A stretch of DNA of 64,000 nt from Actinomycetes bacterium. Its GTDB lineage: Bacteria; Actinomycetota; Acidimicrobiia; Acidimicrobiales; RAAP-2. The notes under the pieces are model-generated. The model saw only the letters and a program-made list of their open reading frames with translations, did no database searches and was not told the DNA's origin. The stretch lies in NCBI GenBank assembly GCA_021784205.1, contig JAJXTB010000001.1:1-64000 (forward strand), in the 5' to 3' direction. This document shows, piece by piece, positions 1-9,188 of this stretch. How positions within the stretch are numbered: position 1 is the stretch's first letter; each line of letters begins with the position of its first letter. Both the position numbers and the translations under genes were made by a program.

Positions 1-380
1 AGGCGTCGGTGCGGCGGTGGAAACGAGACCGCGACGCGGTGCCCCCGGCGATTCCTGAGCATGACCTGCGCCACCCCCGCCACGACGCGCGCTACGCCGA
101 CGTCGCACCCGAGCACCTGCCCGGCGCCGAGTCCATCGCCGATCACGAGGGACGAATTGGCGCCTGCTGGGCCGACACGATTGACCCCCTCCTCGAGCAG
201 GGCGCCGACGTCCTCGTTGTCGCGCACTGCCACAGTCTCCGTGCCCTGACTCGACTGGTCACCACCACCGACGGCGGTGCAACGACCGCACTCTTCGCTG
301 ACACCGGCAGCGTCGTCATCGCGTCGGGGTCCGGCGTACTGCGCGAACTCGAGATCGCCGGCCTACCCGCTACGGCGTAG
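1..380 (+). CDS. gpmA: Phosphoglycerate mutase (2,3-BPG-dependent), C-terminal part, cut by window start
   Basis: The open frame runs in from the left edge (frame of base 3) and ends at a TAG at 378-380, so the N-terminal half with the phospho-histidine RHG motif lies outside the window. The visible part resembles the cofactor-dependent mutase that interconverts 3- and 2-phosphoglycerate in glycolysis: a VPPAI segment, RYAD, an ESI..H.GRI..CW.DTI helix, and the second catalytic histidine in VVAHCHSLRAL. In most family members that last motif reads AHGNSLRA, so the G and N are replaced by C and H here. The tail after it is also divergent, so another histidine phosphatase of the same superfamily is possible. 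Confidence 0.7.
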   Translation, partial: ASVRRWKRDRDAVPPAIPEHDLRHPRHDARYADVAPEHLPGAESIADHEGRIGACWADTIDPLLEQGADVLVVAHCHSLRALTRLVTTTDGGATTALFADTGSVVIASGSGVLRELEIAGLPATA

Positions 381-463
381 TCGGGCGGCTGGGGCACTGT
401 CGAGGCGAGGCGAACTCGGTCGCGACGATCGAGCACGACCCGTGTCCCCTCGGCACGATGGCT

Positions 464-480
464 CGTGGCCCGGGGCCACG
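464..480. terminator. Hairpin between convergent genes
   Basis: A perfect 7-bp inverted repeat, CGTGGCC and GGCCACG with a 3-nt loop, lies between the convergent ends of the mutase gene and the acyl-CoA dehydrogenase gene. There is no clear T run on either side, so termination is inferred from position and symmetry only. Confidence 0.4.
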
Positions 481-496
481 TGGTGAGGCGGGCTCG

Positions 497-1639
497 CTAC
501 TTCAGCAGGTGCTTGGCGACCACGACGCGCTGCACCTGATTGGTGCCCTCGTAGATCTGGGTGATCTTCGCGTCGCGCATGAACCGCTCGACGGGGAAGT
601 CCTTGGTGAACCCGTAGCCGCCGAGCAGCTGCACGGCGTCGGTCGCGACACTCATCGCCGTGTCGGACGCGAACGACTTCGCCGCGGCGGTCAGGTAACT
701 GAGGTTGTGGTCGGGGTCGCCCTCGTCGATCGCGCTGCAGGCGTGGTAGACCATCGCGCGCGCCGCCTCGGTGCGAATCGCCATGTCGGCCAGCATGAAG
801 CGCAGACCCTGGAGGTCACTGATCGGCGCGCCGAACGCGCGGCGCTGGGTCATGTACTGCGCGGCGTAGTCGATCGCTCCCTGGGCGATGCCCACGGCCT
901 GGGCGCCGATGGTCGGGCGCGACCGGTCCAGCGTGTGCATGGCGATCTTGAAGCCGTCACCTTCGGCGCCGATGCGGTGCGAGGCCGGCACGCGCACGTC
1001 ATTGAAGACGACCTCGCCCGTGGGTGACGCCCGCAGTCCCATCTTGTCCTCGTGCTTGGGGAACTCCACGCCCGGTCCCTTCTCGACGAGGAAGCAGCTG
1101 ATGCCGCGTCCCCGCGCGTCAGGGTCGGTGCTCGCGAAGACCGTGTAGGTGTCCGAGACCCCGGCGTTGGTGATCCAGTACTTCGAGCCGTTGATGATGT
1201 AATCGTCCCCGTCGCGCACGGCGCGCGTGCGCATCGCCGCCACGTCGGAGCCCGCGTCGGCCTCGGACAGGCAGTAGCTCGCCTGGATCTCGCCGGTGGC
1301 GATGCGTGGCAGGTAGGCCCGCTTGATCTCCTCGGAGGCGAAGTTGATGACCGGCAGCATGCCGAGCTTGGAGATCAGCATCGTCACCGACGTCGACGCA
1401 CAGGCGCGGGCGATCTCTTCGGCCATGATCGCCTGGGTCACCATGTCCGCGCCGGCGCCGCCGTAGGCGGCGGGAACGCCGAGCGAGGGCAGTTCCATCT
1501 CGACGCAGGCGTCGAAGCTCTTCTGGGGGAATACCTGGTCGCGGTCGTACTCGGCGGCGAAGGGCGAGATGCGCTGGTCCACGAAACCGTGCATCACGTC
1601 ACGGAACGCCCGTTGTTCTTCAGTCAGGGTGAAACTCAT
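497..1639 (-). CDS. Acyl-CoA dehydrogenase
   Basis: This 380-residue protein has the family's usual length and layout: N-terminal helical domain, central beta domain with the FAD/substrate motif CLSEADAGSD (about residue 130), and a C-terminal helical domain. The signature IYEGTNQVQR near the end carries the glutamate expected to act as catalytic base. It would oxidise an acyl-CoA to the trans-2-enoyl-CoA, passing electrons to ETF. Chain length or branched substrate cannot be read from the sequence. Similarity to short-chain/isovaleryl-type enzymes and the nearby branched-chain genes make a branched substrate possible, but that is a guess. The ATG start is preceded by GAGAGG; the gene lies 17 bp after an unknown small gene. 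Confidence 0.92.
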   Translation of the reverse strand: MSFTLTEEQRAFRDVMHGFVDQRISPFAAEYDRDQVFPQKSFDACVEMELPSLGVPAAYGGAGADMVTQAIMAEEIARACASTSVTMLISKLGMLPVINFASEEIKRAYLPRIATGEIQASYCLSEADAGSDVAAMRTRAVRDGDDYIINGSKYWITNAGVSDTYTVFASTDPDARGRGISCFLVEKGPGVEFPKHEDKMGLRASPTGEVVFNDVRVPASHRIGAEGDGFKIAMHTLDRSRPTIGAQAVGIAQGAIDYAAQYMTQRRAFGAPISDLQGLRFMLADMAIRTEAARAMVYHACSAIDEGDPDHNLSYLTAAAKSFASDTAMSVATDAVQLLGGYGFTKDFPVERFMRDAKITQIYEGTNQVQRVVVAKHLLK

Positions 1640-1656
1640 TCTGGTCCTCTCAACCG

Positions 1657-2118
1657 TCAGCGAAGGTCCGCGTTGACCAATTCGTCGGTGTCCACGGCGT
1701 CGGCGAAGGCCCGCTGGGCCACGTAGCTGTGGGCGAGACCGGCGAAGGGGCTCGCGAGGTGGTGATCGACCGAGGTGGCGTCGAGCAGCTTGAAGTGGTC
1801 GAGGGCGATCCGCACGTCCGTGACCGTCGGACCGCGGCCGATGGCGCTGGCGCGCTTCGCCGCGATCACGGCGACGCCGACGGCCACGTCGTGGCGGTCG
1901 TGCTCGTGGTCAAAGGCCAGTTTGGCGACTTCGCGCTCGGCGATGGTGAGCGCGTAACCGCCACCGGGCGCCGGCGTGCCCGCACCGCTCGTCGCCACCG
2001 GGTGCGCGTTGCGCACGAGGCCCGCCTTGGGCTTGCGGGCGAACTCGGGGGTCGGCGTGGGCATCGTCGGACGCACCTCGCCGGCGGCGGGGACTGGAAG
2101 AAACGTCGGTTGAGTCAC
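1657..2118 (-). CDS. Small protein of unknown function upstream of acyl-CoA dehydrogenase
   Basis: I do not recognise this 153-residue protein. Its first 50 residues are rich in Pro, Ala and Thr and look disordered. The rest is mostly helical and contains a His/Asp-rich stretch (FDHEHDRHD, about residues 68-76). It is probably co-transcribed with the acyl-CoA dehydrogenase 17 bp downstream. The start is GTG at 2118. There is no Shine-Dalgarno sequence; instead TAGTGT (minus strand, 2130-2125) ends exactly 6 nt before the GTG, which predicts a leaderless mRNA and supports this start. Confidence 0.7.
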   Translation of the reverse strand: MTQPTFLPVPAAGEVRPTMPTPTPEFARKPKAGLVRNAHPVATSGAGTPAPGGGYALTIAEREVAKLAFDHEHDRHDVAVGVAVIAAKRASAIGRGPTVTDVRIALDHFKLLDATSVDHHLASPFAGLAHSYVAQRAFADAVDTDELVNADLR

Positions 2119-2143
2119 CTCACGACACTACCGCTGAACGCGA

Positions 2144-3070
2144 CTACACCTCGGTGAGCCACCCGTTGTAGCGGTCGAGTTCGCCGCGTACCGCCTGGAA
2201 GTAGGTGGACTGCAGGGTGGTGGTGACCGGTCCCGGCTTGCCCGCCCCGACGACGCGGTCGTCCACCGAGGCGATCGGCACGACCTCGGCAGCCGTCCCG
2301 GTGAGGAACGCCTCGTCAGCGAGGTAGAGGTCCGTGCGGATCAGCGTCTCGAAGCGCACCGTGATGCCGAGGTCGGTGGCGATACGAACGACCGTCTCCT
2401 GGGTGATGCCCGGCAGGGCGCCGGCCTCGGAGGGCGGCGGCGTGAGCACGACCCCGTCGCGCACCACGAACAGGTTCTCGCCCGTGCACTCCGAGATGCG
2501 GCCGTCGGGCCCGAGCATGATGGCCTCGTCGTAGCCGGCCTTGATGGCCTCGACCTTGGCGAGTCCGGAGTTGAGGTACATGCCGGTCCCCTTGGCCGCG
2601 GTGGGCATCGCGTTGGGGTTGTGGCGCTGCCACGAGGAGATCTTCATCCGCACGCCGTTGGCGAGGCCCTCGTCACCGAGGTACGCGCCCCACGGCCAGG
2701 CGGCGATCGCCACGTTCACGGGCGCCGGCAGCGGGTTCACGCCCATCTCGCCGTAACCCAGGTAGACCAGGGGCCGGATGTAGCACCCGTTGGGCAGGTC
2801 GTTCACGCGCACGGTCTCCACGACCGCGTCGCAGAGCTCGTCGAGGGTGAAGGGCACGTCGATCATCAGGATCTTGCAGCTGCGCAGCAAGCGGGCCATG
2901 TGCTCGCGCAACCGGAAGACGGCGACGCCGCGGGGCGTCTTGTACGCCCGGATCCCCTCGAACGCGCCGGTTCCGTAGTGCAGGCCGTGGCTCAGGACGT
3001 GGGTCTTCGCATCGTTCCAGTCGACGAGCGCGCCGTCCATCCAAATCTTCTCCGTTGTCGTTATGGGCAT
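2144..3070 (-). CDS. ilvE: Branched-chain amino-acid aminotransferase
   Basis: A fold-type IV PLP aminotransferase of 308 residues that catalyses the last step of leucine, isoleucine and valine synthesis, using glutamate as donor. Visible family marks are HGLHYGTGAFEGIRAY near residue 30, the segment GTGMYLNSGLAKVEAI with the PLP lysine, the EC-TGENLFVV segment, and LTGTAAEVVPI near the C-terminus. The ATG at 3070 shares its A with the leuB stop (TGATG) and has GAGAGG upstream, so it is preferred over the GTG one codon earlier (3073). Translation is therefore probably coupled to leuB. Confidence 0.95.
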   Translation of the reverse strand: MPITTTEKIWMDGALVDWNDAKTHVLSHGLHYGTGAFEGIRAYKTPRGVAVFRLREHMARLLRSCKILMIDVPFTLDELCDAVVETVRVNDLPNGCYIRPLVYLGYGEMGVNPLPAPVNVAIAAWPWGAYLGDEGLANGVRMKISSWQRHNPNAMPTAAKGTGMYLNSGLAKVEAIKAGYDEAIMLGPDGRISECTGENLFVVRDGVVLTPPPSEAGALPGITQETVVRIATDLGITVRFETLIRTDLYLADEAFLTGTAAEVVPIASVDDRVVGAGKPGPVTTTLQSTYFQAVRGELDRYNGWLTEV

Positions 3071-4092
3071 CACAACCTCTCTATCAATCGTTGGGTGACG
3101 GCCGCTGTGCCTCCGGCGACACCGTCGCGTTCAAAGTCTGCCACTGCCGACGCGATGCGCCGTGCAGCGTCGGTCTCGCCCAGGTGCTCGAGCATCAAAA
3201 CGGCCGAGGACACCGCCGCCAAGGGGTTGGCCGTGTCGGTCCCGACGATGTCGTGGGCGGCGCCGTGCACCGGCTCGAAGAGCGACGCGCCGGTGCGCGC
3301 CGGGTTCAGGTTCGCGCTGGCGGCGAAGCCAATACCCCCGCTCACCGCCCCCGCCAGGTCCGAGAGGATGTCGCCGAACAGGTTGTCGGTAACGATGATC
3401 CCGTAGCGCGCCGGGTTCTCCACCAGGTAGATGCAGGCGGCGTCGACGTGGTTGTAGTCCACAGCGACCGTGGGGTACTCGACTTTCACCTCGTTGACAA
3501 CTCTCGACCAGAGGTTCCCGGCGAAGGTGAGCACGTTGGTCTTGTGCACGAGGGTGAGCCGCGGCCGCTCCAGCTGGGCGGCCCGCTCGAAGGCGTAGCG
3601 CACGCAGCGCTCGACCCCGAAGCGGGTATTCACCGAGCCCTGGGTCGCCACCTCGTGAGCCGTGCCGTAGCGAAGCACCCCACCCTCGCCGGCGTAGGGG
3701 CCCTCGGTGTTCTCGCGCACGATCGCGAAATCCAGACCGTCGGCGATCGAGCCGGGCACCCCGTGGAAGGGGCGGTAGTTCACGTAGAGGTCAAGGCCAA
3801 AGCGCATGGCGAGCAGCAGGCCGCGCTCCAAGACGCCGCCGGGGATGCGCGTGTCCCCGATCGCCGGGCCCACCGCGCCGAGCAGGATCGCGTCGTGGCC
3901 GCGCAACGCCTCGAGGGTCTCGTCGTCCAGCACGAAGCCGTCGCGCAGGTACCGGGCCGCCCCCAGGTCGAAGTCCGTCGTGGTCAGTGCGACGCCCGCC
4001 GCCTCGACCACGGCCAGGGCGGCGCGCGTCACCTCGGGACCAATCCCGTCGCCCCCGATCACCGCCACTCGATACGGTTCGTTCCCCGCCAC
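3070..4092 (-). CDS. leuB: 3-isopropylmalate dehydrogenase
   Basis: This 340-residue protein carries the beta-decarboxylating dehydrogenase marks: GGDGIGPEVT at the N-terminus, RENTEGPYAGEGG, HKTNVL, and the Mg-binding/signature segment YGIIVTDNLFGDILSDLAGAVSGGIGFA. It oxidatively decarboxylates 3-isopropylmalate to 2-oxoisocaproate in leucine synthesis. Length and sequence resemble the actinobacterial LeuB type; tartrate dehydrogenase is a relative, but the neighbours leuC, leuD and ilvE make the leucine role secure. It starts at GTG (4092) with GGGAGG upstream. It leads a leuB-ilvE operon divergent from greA-leuCD. Confidence 0.95.
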   Translation of the reverse strand: MAGNEPYRVAVIGGDGIGPEVTRAALAVVEAAGVALTTTDFDLGAARYLRDGFVLDDETLEALRGHDAILLGAVGPAIGDTRIPGGVLERGLLLAMRFGLDLYVNYRPFHGVPGSIADGLDFAIVRENTEGPYAGEGGVLRYGTAHEVATQGSVNTRFGVERCVRYAFERAAQLERPRLTLVHKTNVLTFAGNLWSRVVNEVKVEYPTVAVDYNHVDAACIYLVENPARYGIIVTDNLFGDILSDLAGAVSGGIGFAASANLNPARTGASLFEPVHGAAHDIVGTDTANPLAAVSSAVLMLEHLGETDAARRIASAVADFERDGVAGGTAAVTQRLIERL

Positions 4093-4174
4093 GTCAACCT
4101 CCCTGATTCCCCCCAGTCTGCTTGGCCCGCCCAGCCAGGAGCAAACCCAGTCCGTAAAGTCAGAACCCGACCGC

Positions 4175-4180
4175 TAGAGT
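4175..4180 (+). promoter_or_regulatory. Candidate -10 element for greA-leuCD operon
   Basis: TAGAGT fits the actinobacterial TANNNT -10 pattern and lies 28 nt before the greA ATG, leaving room for the visible CAGGAG ribosome-binding site. No convincing -35 is seen. The 116-bp gap 4093-4208 must also hold the divergent leuB promoter, which I could not place. Confidence 0.3.
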
Positions 4181-4208
4181 CAGAGTCCTACCCAGGAGAC
4201 GACACCTC

Positions 4209-4685
4209 ATGGCTGGCGAGATCCATCGCATAACCAAAGAAACACTGGACAAGCTCCGTGACGAGTACCACCACTTGACTACCGTCGGCCGGACCGAGAT
4301 CGCGCGGGTGATCGAGGCCGCCCGACTGCTCGGCGACCTCTCGGAGAACGGCGACTACCACGCCGCCAAGGACGAGCAGGGCAAGATGGAGGCCCGAATC
4401 CGCCAGATCGACAATGTGATCAGGAACCACGAGCTGGTCAAGCGCGACGTGAACGCCGGCGTCGTCCAGCACGCCTCCATCGTCAGCGTCGTCTACGACG
4501 GCGACGCCGACGACGACGCCCAGGAGTTCTTCATCGGCTCGATCGAGGAGAAGCCCGAGGGGGTCCTCGTCGCCTCGCCGACCTCGCCGCTCGGCTCGGC
4601 CCTGCTCGGCCACGCCCTGGGCGACGAAGTGGACTACGAGGCGCCGTCGGGCGTGCTTCGCGTGCGGATCACGGGACTGCGCTGA
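4209..4685 (+). CDS. greA: Transcription elongation factor GreA
   Basis: GreA rescues backtracked RNA polymerase by stimulating transcript cleavage through its secondary channel. The 158-residue product has the N-terminal coiled coil with the tip motif [15 protein letters not shown] (about residues 42-56), which supplies the acidic residues delivered to the polymerase active site. An FKBP-like C-terminal domain follows, with [16 protein letters not shown]. The ATG has AGGAG upstream. The stop is one base from the GTG of leuC, so the factor is apparently the first gene of a leucine-biosynthesis operon, an unusual setting. Confidence 0.97.
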   Translation: MAGEIHRITKETLDKLRDEYHHLTTVGRTEIARVIEAARLLGDLSENGDYHAAKDEQGKMEARIRQIDNVIRNHELVKRDVNAGVVQHASIVSVVYDGDADDDAQEFFIGSIEEKPEGVLVASPTSPLGSALLGHALGDEVDYEAPSGVLRVRITGLR

Positions 4686-4686
4686 C

Positions 4687-6090
4687 GTGCCCGGCCAGAC
4701 CCTCTTCGAGAAGATTTGGAACGAGCACGTCGTCGCCAGTCCCGAGGGCGAGCCGACGGTCCTCTACATCGACCTGCACCTCATCCACGAGGTCACGAGC
4801 CCCCAGGCATTCGACGGGCTGCGACTGAACCACCGCGCCGTCCGGCGCCCCGATCGCACCCTGGCCACCGCCGACCACAACGTGCCCACCGACCCGATTG
4901 ATACGCCCGTCGAGGACCCCATCTCGCGGCGCCAGCTCGAGGCGCTCGACGAGAACTGCCGCGAGTTCGGTGTGACCCTGTTCCCGAGGGGCCACGAAAA
5001 CCAGGGCATCGTGCACGTCATCGGCCCCGAGTTGGGCGTGACCCAGCCCGGCATGACCATCGTGTGCGGCGACTCGCACACCTCCACGCACGGTGCCTTC
5101 GGCGCCCTCGCCTTCGGCATCGGCACGAGCGAGGTCGAGCACGTGCTCGCGACCCAGACACTCCCCCAGCAACGTCCCAAGACGATGGCCGTCACCGTCA
5201 ACGGCACCCTGCCCGATGGCGTGAGCGCGAAGGACCTCGTGCTGGCGATCGTCGCGCGCCTGGGCACCGGCGGCGGCGCCGGCTACGTCATCGAGTACCG
5301 CGGCAGTGCCATCACCGCCCTGTCGATGGAGGGCCGCATGACCGTGTGCAACATGAGCATCGAGGCCGGGGCCCGCGCCGGGCTCGTCGGGGTCGACGAG
5401 ACCACGATCGACTACCTGCGCCAGCGCCCCACCATCGCGGGCGGCCAGGCGTTCGAGGCCGCCGCGGACCGGTGGCGCGGCTTCACGAGCGACCCGGACG
5501 CGGTATTCGACGCCGAGGTCGTACTCGACGCCGACCAGCTCGTACCCTTCGTCACGTGGGGGACCAATCCCGCCCAGGTCGTCGCGATCGACGGTGTCGT
5601 GCCCTCGCCGGACGACTTCGAGGACACCGACCGTCGTGAGTCGACCGCCCGTTCGCTCGCCTACATGGGTCTCGCCCCGGGCACGCCCATGACCGACGTC
5701 GCCGTCGACGTCGTCTTCATCGGCTCGTGCACCAACTCGCGCATCGAGGACCTGCGCGCCGCCGCTCGCGTCGCCAAGGGCGGCCGCGTCGCGGCGGGTG
5801 TGCGGGCACTGGTCGTGCCGGGCTCGCATCGCATCAAGGCCCAGGCCGAGGCCGAGGGTCTCGACCGCGTGTTCCGAGACGCCGGATTCGAGTGGCGCGA
5901 GCCCGGCTGTTCGATGTGTCTGGGCATGAATCCCGACCAGCTCGAACCCGGACAGCGCAGTGCATCGACCTCGAATCGGAACTTCGAGGGCCGCCAGGGA
6001 CGCGGCGGTCGGACCCACTTGGTCTCACCAGCCGTGGCCGCCGCGACCGCCCTCGCCGGCCACTTCGCAACGCCCGAGGTGGTCCGATGA
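4687..6090 (+). CDS. leuC: 3-isopropylmalate dehydratase, large subunit
   Basis: Aconitase-family large subunit of 467 residues; with LeuD it isomerises 2-isopropylmalate to 3-isopropylmalate. The three [4Fe-4S] cysteines are in place at C348 (GSCTNSR), C408 and C411 ([11 protein letters not shown]), essentially the E. coli LeuC positions. The N-terminus [12 protein letters not shown] is typical, which supports the GTG start at 4687, one base after greA's stop. The last codons overlap leuD by ATGA. Confidence 0.97.
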   Translation: MPGQTLFEKIWNEHVVASPEGEPTVLYIDLHLIHEVTSPQAFDGLRLNHRAVRRPDRTLATADHNVPTDPIDTPVEDPISRRQLEALDENCREFGVTLFPRGHENQGIVHVIGPELGVTQPGMTIVCGDSHTSTHGAFGALAFGIGTSEVEHVLATQTLPQQRPKTMAVTVNGTLPDGVSAKDLVLAIVARLGTGGGAGYVIEYRGSAITALSMEGRMTVCNMSIEAGARAGLVGVDETTIDYLRQRPTIAGGQAFEAAADRWRGFTSDPDAVFDAEVVLDADQLVPFVTWGTNPAQVVAIDGVVPSPDDFEDTDRRESTARSLAYMGLAPGTPMTDVAVDVVFIGSCTNSRIEDLRAAARVAKGGRVAAGVRALVVPGSHRIKAQAEAEGLDRVFRDAGFEWREPGCSMCLGMNPDQLEPGQRSASTSNRNFEGRQGRGGRTHLVSPAVAAATALAGHFATPEVVR

Positions 6091-6707
6091 AGGCCGTGTC
6101 GCTCATCGAGGGCCGCGCGGTCCCGCTCGGGCGCTCGGATGTCGACACGGACCAGATCATCCCGTCGGGCTGGCTGAAGCGCGTCGAGCGCACCGGCTTC
6201 GGGCGTGGCCTGTTCAGCGAGTGGCGTGACGACCCCAACTTCGTGCTCAATCAGTCGATCTACCAGGGCGCCTCGATCCTGCTCGCGGGGCCGCGCTTCG
6301 GCACCGGCTCGTCGCGCGAGCACGCGGTCTGGGCCCTGATGGACTACGGCTTCGAGGCGATCATCGCGCCGTCGTTTGGCGACATCTTCCGCAACAACTC
6401 GAGCAAGCAGGGCCTCGTCATCGTGCAGCTGGCCGCCGAGGACGTCGAGGAGCTCGCCGCGATGGTCACCCGTGACCCGGCGACCCACCTCGTGATCGAC
6501 GTCGAAGGGCTGACCGTCGAGGTCCCTGCCCAGGGCTGGCACCGGTCCTTCGCCCTGGACCCGATGACCCGCCAGCGACTCCTCAACGGCTGGGACGACA
6601 TCGGACTCACCCTGCGCCACGCCGCCGACATTGACCGGTACGAAGCCGCCGCCGTCGCCCCGACGCTCGCCGGTCACTTCGACCGCGACGGCCACGTCCT
6701 CGCCTGA
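6087..6707 (+). CDS. leuD: 3-isopropylmalate dehydratase, small subunit
   Basis: A 206-residue swivel-domain subunit that completes the isopropylmalate isomerase. Family marks include [14 protein letters not shown] at the N-terminus and [17 protein letters not shown] around residue 70. The ATG at 6087 overlaps leuC's stop by 4 bp (ATGA), fixing the start inside a longer open frame and implying coupled translation, as expected for two subunits made 1:1. Confidence 0.96.
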   Translation: MKAVSLIEGRAVPLGRSDVDTDQIIPSGWLKRVERTGFGRGLFSEWRDDPNFVLNQSIYQGASILLAGPRFGTGSSREHAVWALMDYGFEAIIAPSFGDIFRNNSSKQGLVIVQLAAEDVEELAAMVTRDPATHLVIDVEGLTVEVPAQGWHRSFALDPMTRQRLLNGWDDIGLTLRHAADIDRYEAAAVAPTLAGHFDRDGHVLA

Positions 6708-6719
6708 TCGAGACACCGC

Positions 6720-7766
6720 GTGTCGATCCCATCACACGAACCGAAACGTCCCGCTCGCGCGCGGGTAGTCCTCTATACGACGGGCGGCACCATCGCCTCG
6801 ACCGACGCCGACGGCTCGGGAGGCGTGGCTCCGAACCTCGCGGGCGCGGCGCTCCTCGGTGAGGCGGCCGGCGCCATTGGCGACATCGACCTTGCGGTGG
6901 TCGGCGTGCGCCAGGTGCCATCCGGCGAGCTCACCATCGCCGACGCCATCGAGGTGAGCGGTCGGCTGCGCCGTGACTTCGCGAACGGCTTCGACGGCGC
7001 GGTCGTCGCCCAGGGAACGGACACCATCGAAGAGTTCGCCTTCGCGCTGGATCTGCTCACCGTTGCGGGTAGCCCCGTCGTCGTCACCGGCGCCATGCGC
7101 CACCCCGGCGAGCTCAGCGCCGACGGACCGGCGAACCTCGCCGCGGCGATCCGCGTCGCGGGCGATTCGCGACTGCGCGACCTGGGCGTGCTCGTGGTCA
7201 TGAACGACGAGATCCACGCGGCCCGTTTCGTGCGCAAGTCCGATTCGTCGAGCCTCGGCGCGTTCGCGTCGCGCACGACTGGCCCGATCGGCCGCGTGGT
7301 CGAGGGTCGCGCGCGACGCTACGTCAACCCGCCGCCCCTCGCACGGGTGATCGAGCCCGACCGCCTCGGGCCCTTTGTCCCGCCCGTCGCCCTCGTGGGC
7401 TGCGCCCTGGGTGACGACGGGCGTCTGCTCGAGCACCTCGCGGACCTCGGCTACGCCGGGGTCGTCATCGAGGGTTTCGGCGGCGGTCACGTGCCTGGGC
7501 GCCTGGTCGGGCCACTCGCCGCACTCGCCGGCGAAGTGCCCGTCGTGCTCGCGTCGCGCACGGGCGCCGGCGACGTCCTGGAGTCCACCTACGGCTACGA
7601 CGGCTCCGAGCGCGACCTCCTGGGGCGTGGCTTGATCAGCGCGGGCTTCCTCGACGGGCGAAAGGCCCGGGTGCTGCTGAGCCTCCTGCTCGGCACTGGT
7701 GCCTCGACGGCCCAGGTGGCGGCGGCATTCGCGCGGCTGCACCGCTCGGCCACGGGACTCGCGTGA
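6720..7766 (+). CDS. ansA: L-asparaginase
   Basis: A bacterial-type asparaginase of 348 residues that hydrolyses asparagine to aspartate and ammonia. The first catalytic threonine is in TTGGTIAS (about residue 23) and the second in QGTDTIEE (about residue 100), with the GAMR segment after it. There is no signal peptide, which suggests a cytosolic enzyme. The GTG start at 6720 lies 12 bp after leuD, so it is likely the last gene of the greA-leuC-leuD transcript. Type I versus type II cannot be settled by eye. Confidence 0.9.
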   Translation: MSIPSHEPKRPARARVVLYTTGGTIASTDADGSGGVAPNLAGAALLGEAAGAIGDIDLAVVGVRQVPSGELTIADAIEVSGRLRRDFANGFDGAVVAQGTDTIEEFAFALDLLTVAGSPVVVTGAMRHPGELSADGPANLAAAIRVAGDSRLRDLGVLVVMNDEIHAARFVRKSDSSSLGAFASRTTGPIGRVVEGRARRYVNPPPLARVIEPDRLGPFVPPVALVGCALGDDGRLLEHLADLGYAGVVIEGFGGGHVPGRLVGPLAALAGEVPVVLASRTGAGDVLESTYGYDGSERDLLGRGLISAGFLDGRKARVLLSLLLGTGASTAQVAAAFARLHRSATGLA

Positions 7767-7812
7767 GCCACTGAGCGGTCCTACGCTCTCGGTAGCGACG
7801 ACGAGGAGCGCC

Positions 7813-9186
7813 ATGGTCCCTTTCCCCTACGCCGAGGAGTACCCGGTCCACCGAGTCCTGCCCGAAGATGGCGCGCGTCGCACCGACGTGCTCGCGCAGC
7901 TCGAGGACCTCGCGTCGCGCGAGGACCCGACCTGGGAGACCGGGCAGTGCTCGGGCACCATGTACTGCGGGGACCACGAGCACTACGACTTCTTGAACCG
8001 CGCGTTCTCGTACTTCTCGCACGTGAACACCCTGCAGCGCGACATGTGCCCCAGCGCTACCAAGTTCGAGGCCGAGATCATCGCCATGACACTCGACCTG
8101 CTCGGCGCCGCCGCGCACACCGACCCGGCCGGCCTGGTCACCTCGGGCGGCTCGGCGTCCATCGCCCACGCGGTGCTCGCCTATCGCGAGTCGAACGCGC
8201 ACGAGGTGCAACGGCCCAACATGATCAAGCCCGAGACGGCCCACCCCGCCTTCGACAAGGCCGGGCACCTCTTCGGCGTGGAGATGCGCGTCGCCCCCGT
8301 CGATCCCCGCACCGCCCAGGTGGACCTCGACTGGGTGCGCGAGCACGTCGACGCGAACACGGTCGCGCTCGTGGGCTCGGCGTGCAACTACGGCTACGGC
8401 ACGATCGACCCGATCGCCGAGCTCGGTCAGCTCGCACTCGAGCGCAACATCGGCCTGCACGTCGACGGCTGCCTGGGCGGCTTCATCCTGCCCTTCGGGC
8501 GCGAGCTCGGCTACGTCGACACGGACTTTGACCTCTCGGTCCCTGGCGTCACGTCGATGTCCGCCGACACCCACAAGTACGGCTACGCCCTCAAGGGCAC
8601 CAGCGTGCTGTGCTTCGCCGATCGAGCGCTGCGCAACAGCCAGTACTTCTACCAACCCGACTGGTCAGGCGGCAAGTACTGCTCGCCCGGCATGGACGGC
8701 TCGCGATCGGGGGGCTTGCTCGCGGCCACCTGGGCCGCCATGGTCCAGCTCGGTCGGTCGGGCTATCGCGAGTACGCCCGCCAGATCTTTGAGACCTCGG
8801 CGGCGATGCAGCGGGCGGTGCGCGCCCACGAGAGCCTGCGCATCATCGGCTCGCCGAGCTTCCTGTTCTCCTTCACCGCCACCGACTACGACGTCTACCT
8901 CGTGAACGACTTCCTTCGCCTCCGGGGCTGGCGGCTCAACGGCCAGCAGTACCCCAACGCCCTGCACATGGCCGTCACCCGGCCCCAGACCCAGCCCGGC
9001 GTGCTCGAGCGATGGGAGACCGACCTCGCCGACGCCGTCGCCTACGCCGAGGCCCACGCCGACGCCCCGGCCCAGTCCGGGGCGATCTACGGGGGCGTCC
9101 CCGGCGGCCCGACCCCCGAGACCGACGACCTCATCCGGTTCTTCATGGCCGACATGATGGACCACCAGCAGGCGATCACCGACTAG
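7813..9186 (+). CDS. PLP-dependent lyase/decarboxylase resembling sphingosine-1-phosphate lyase
   Basis: A 457-residue fold-type I PLP enzyme. The segment HVDGCLGGFILPF (about 216-228) and the PLP-lysine motif SADTHKYGYALKG (K255) match the sphingosine/sphinganine-1-phosphate lyase group more closely than glutamate or aromatic decarboxylases. TSGGSASI (about 110-117) is the phosphate-binding turn. No transmembrane anchor is present, unlike the eukaryotic enzymes. The ATG at 7813 has GAGGAG upstream; the next gene, a sugar kinase, begins 2 bp after the stop. A kinase followed by a phospho-substrate lyase would make chemical sense, but the true substrate is unknown. An amino-acid decarboxylase remains possible. 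Confidence 0.8.
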   Translation: MVPFPYAEEYPVHRVLPEDGARRTDVLAQLEDLASREDPTWETGQCSGTMYCGDHEHYDFLNRAFSYFSHVNTLQRDMCPSATKFEAEIIAMTLDLLGAAAHTDPAGLVTSGGSASIAHAVLAYRESNAHEVQRPNMIKPETAHPAFDKAGHLFGVEMRVAPVDPRTAQVDLDWVREHVDANTVALVGSACNYGYGTIDPIAELGQLALERNIGLHVDGCLGGFILPFGRELGYVDTDFDLSVPGVTSMSADTHKYGYALKGTSVLCFADRALRNSQYFYQPDWSGGKYCSPGMDGSRSGGLLAATWAAMVQLGRSGYREYARQIFETSAAMQRAVRAHESLRIIGSPSFLFSFTATDYDVYLVNDFLRLRGWRLNGQQYPNALHMAVTRPQTQPGVLERWETDLADAVAYAEAHADAPAQSGAIYGGVPGGPTPETDDLIRFFMADMMDHQQAITD

Positions 9187-9188
9187 CC

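Noticed and set aside
4669..6018. Minus-strand 449-codon frame opposite leuC
   Set aside because: Shadow of leuC, whose cluster cysteines and motifs are intact.
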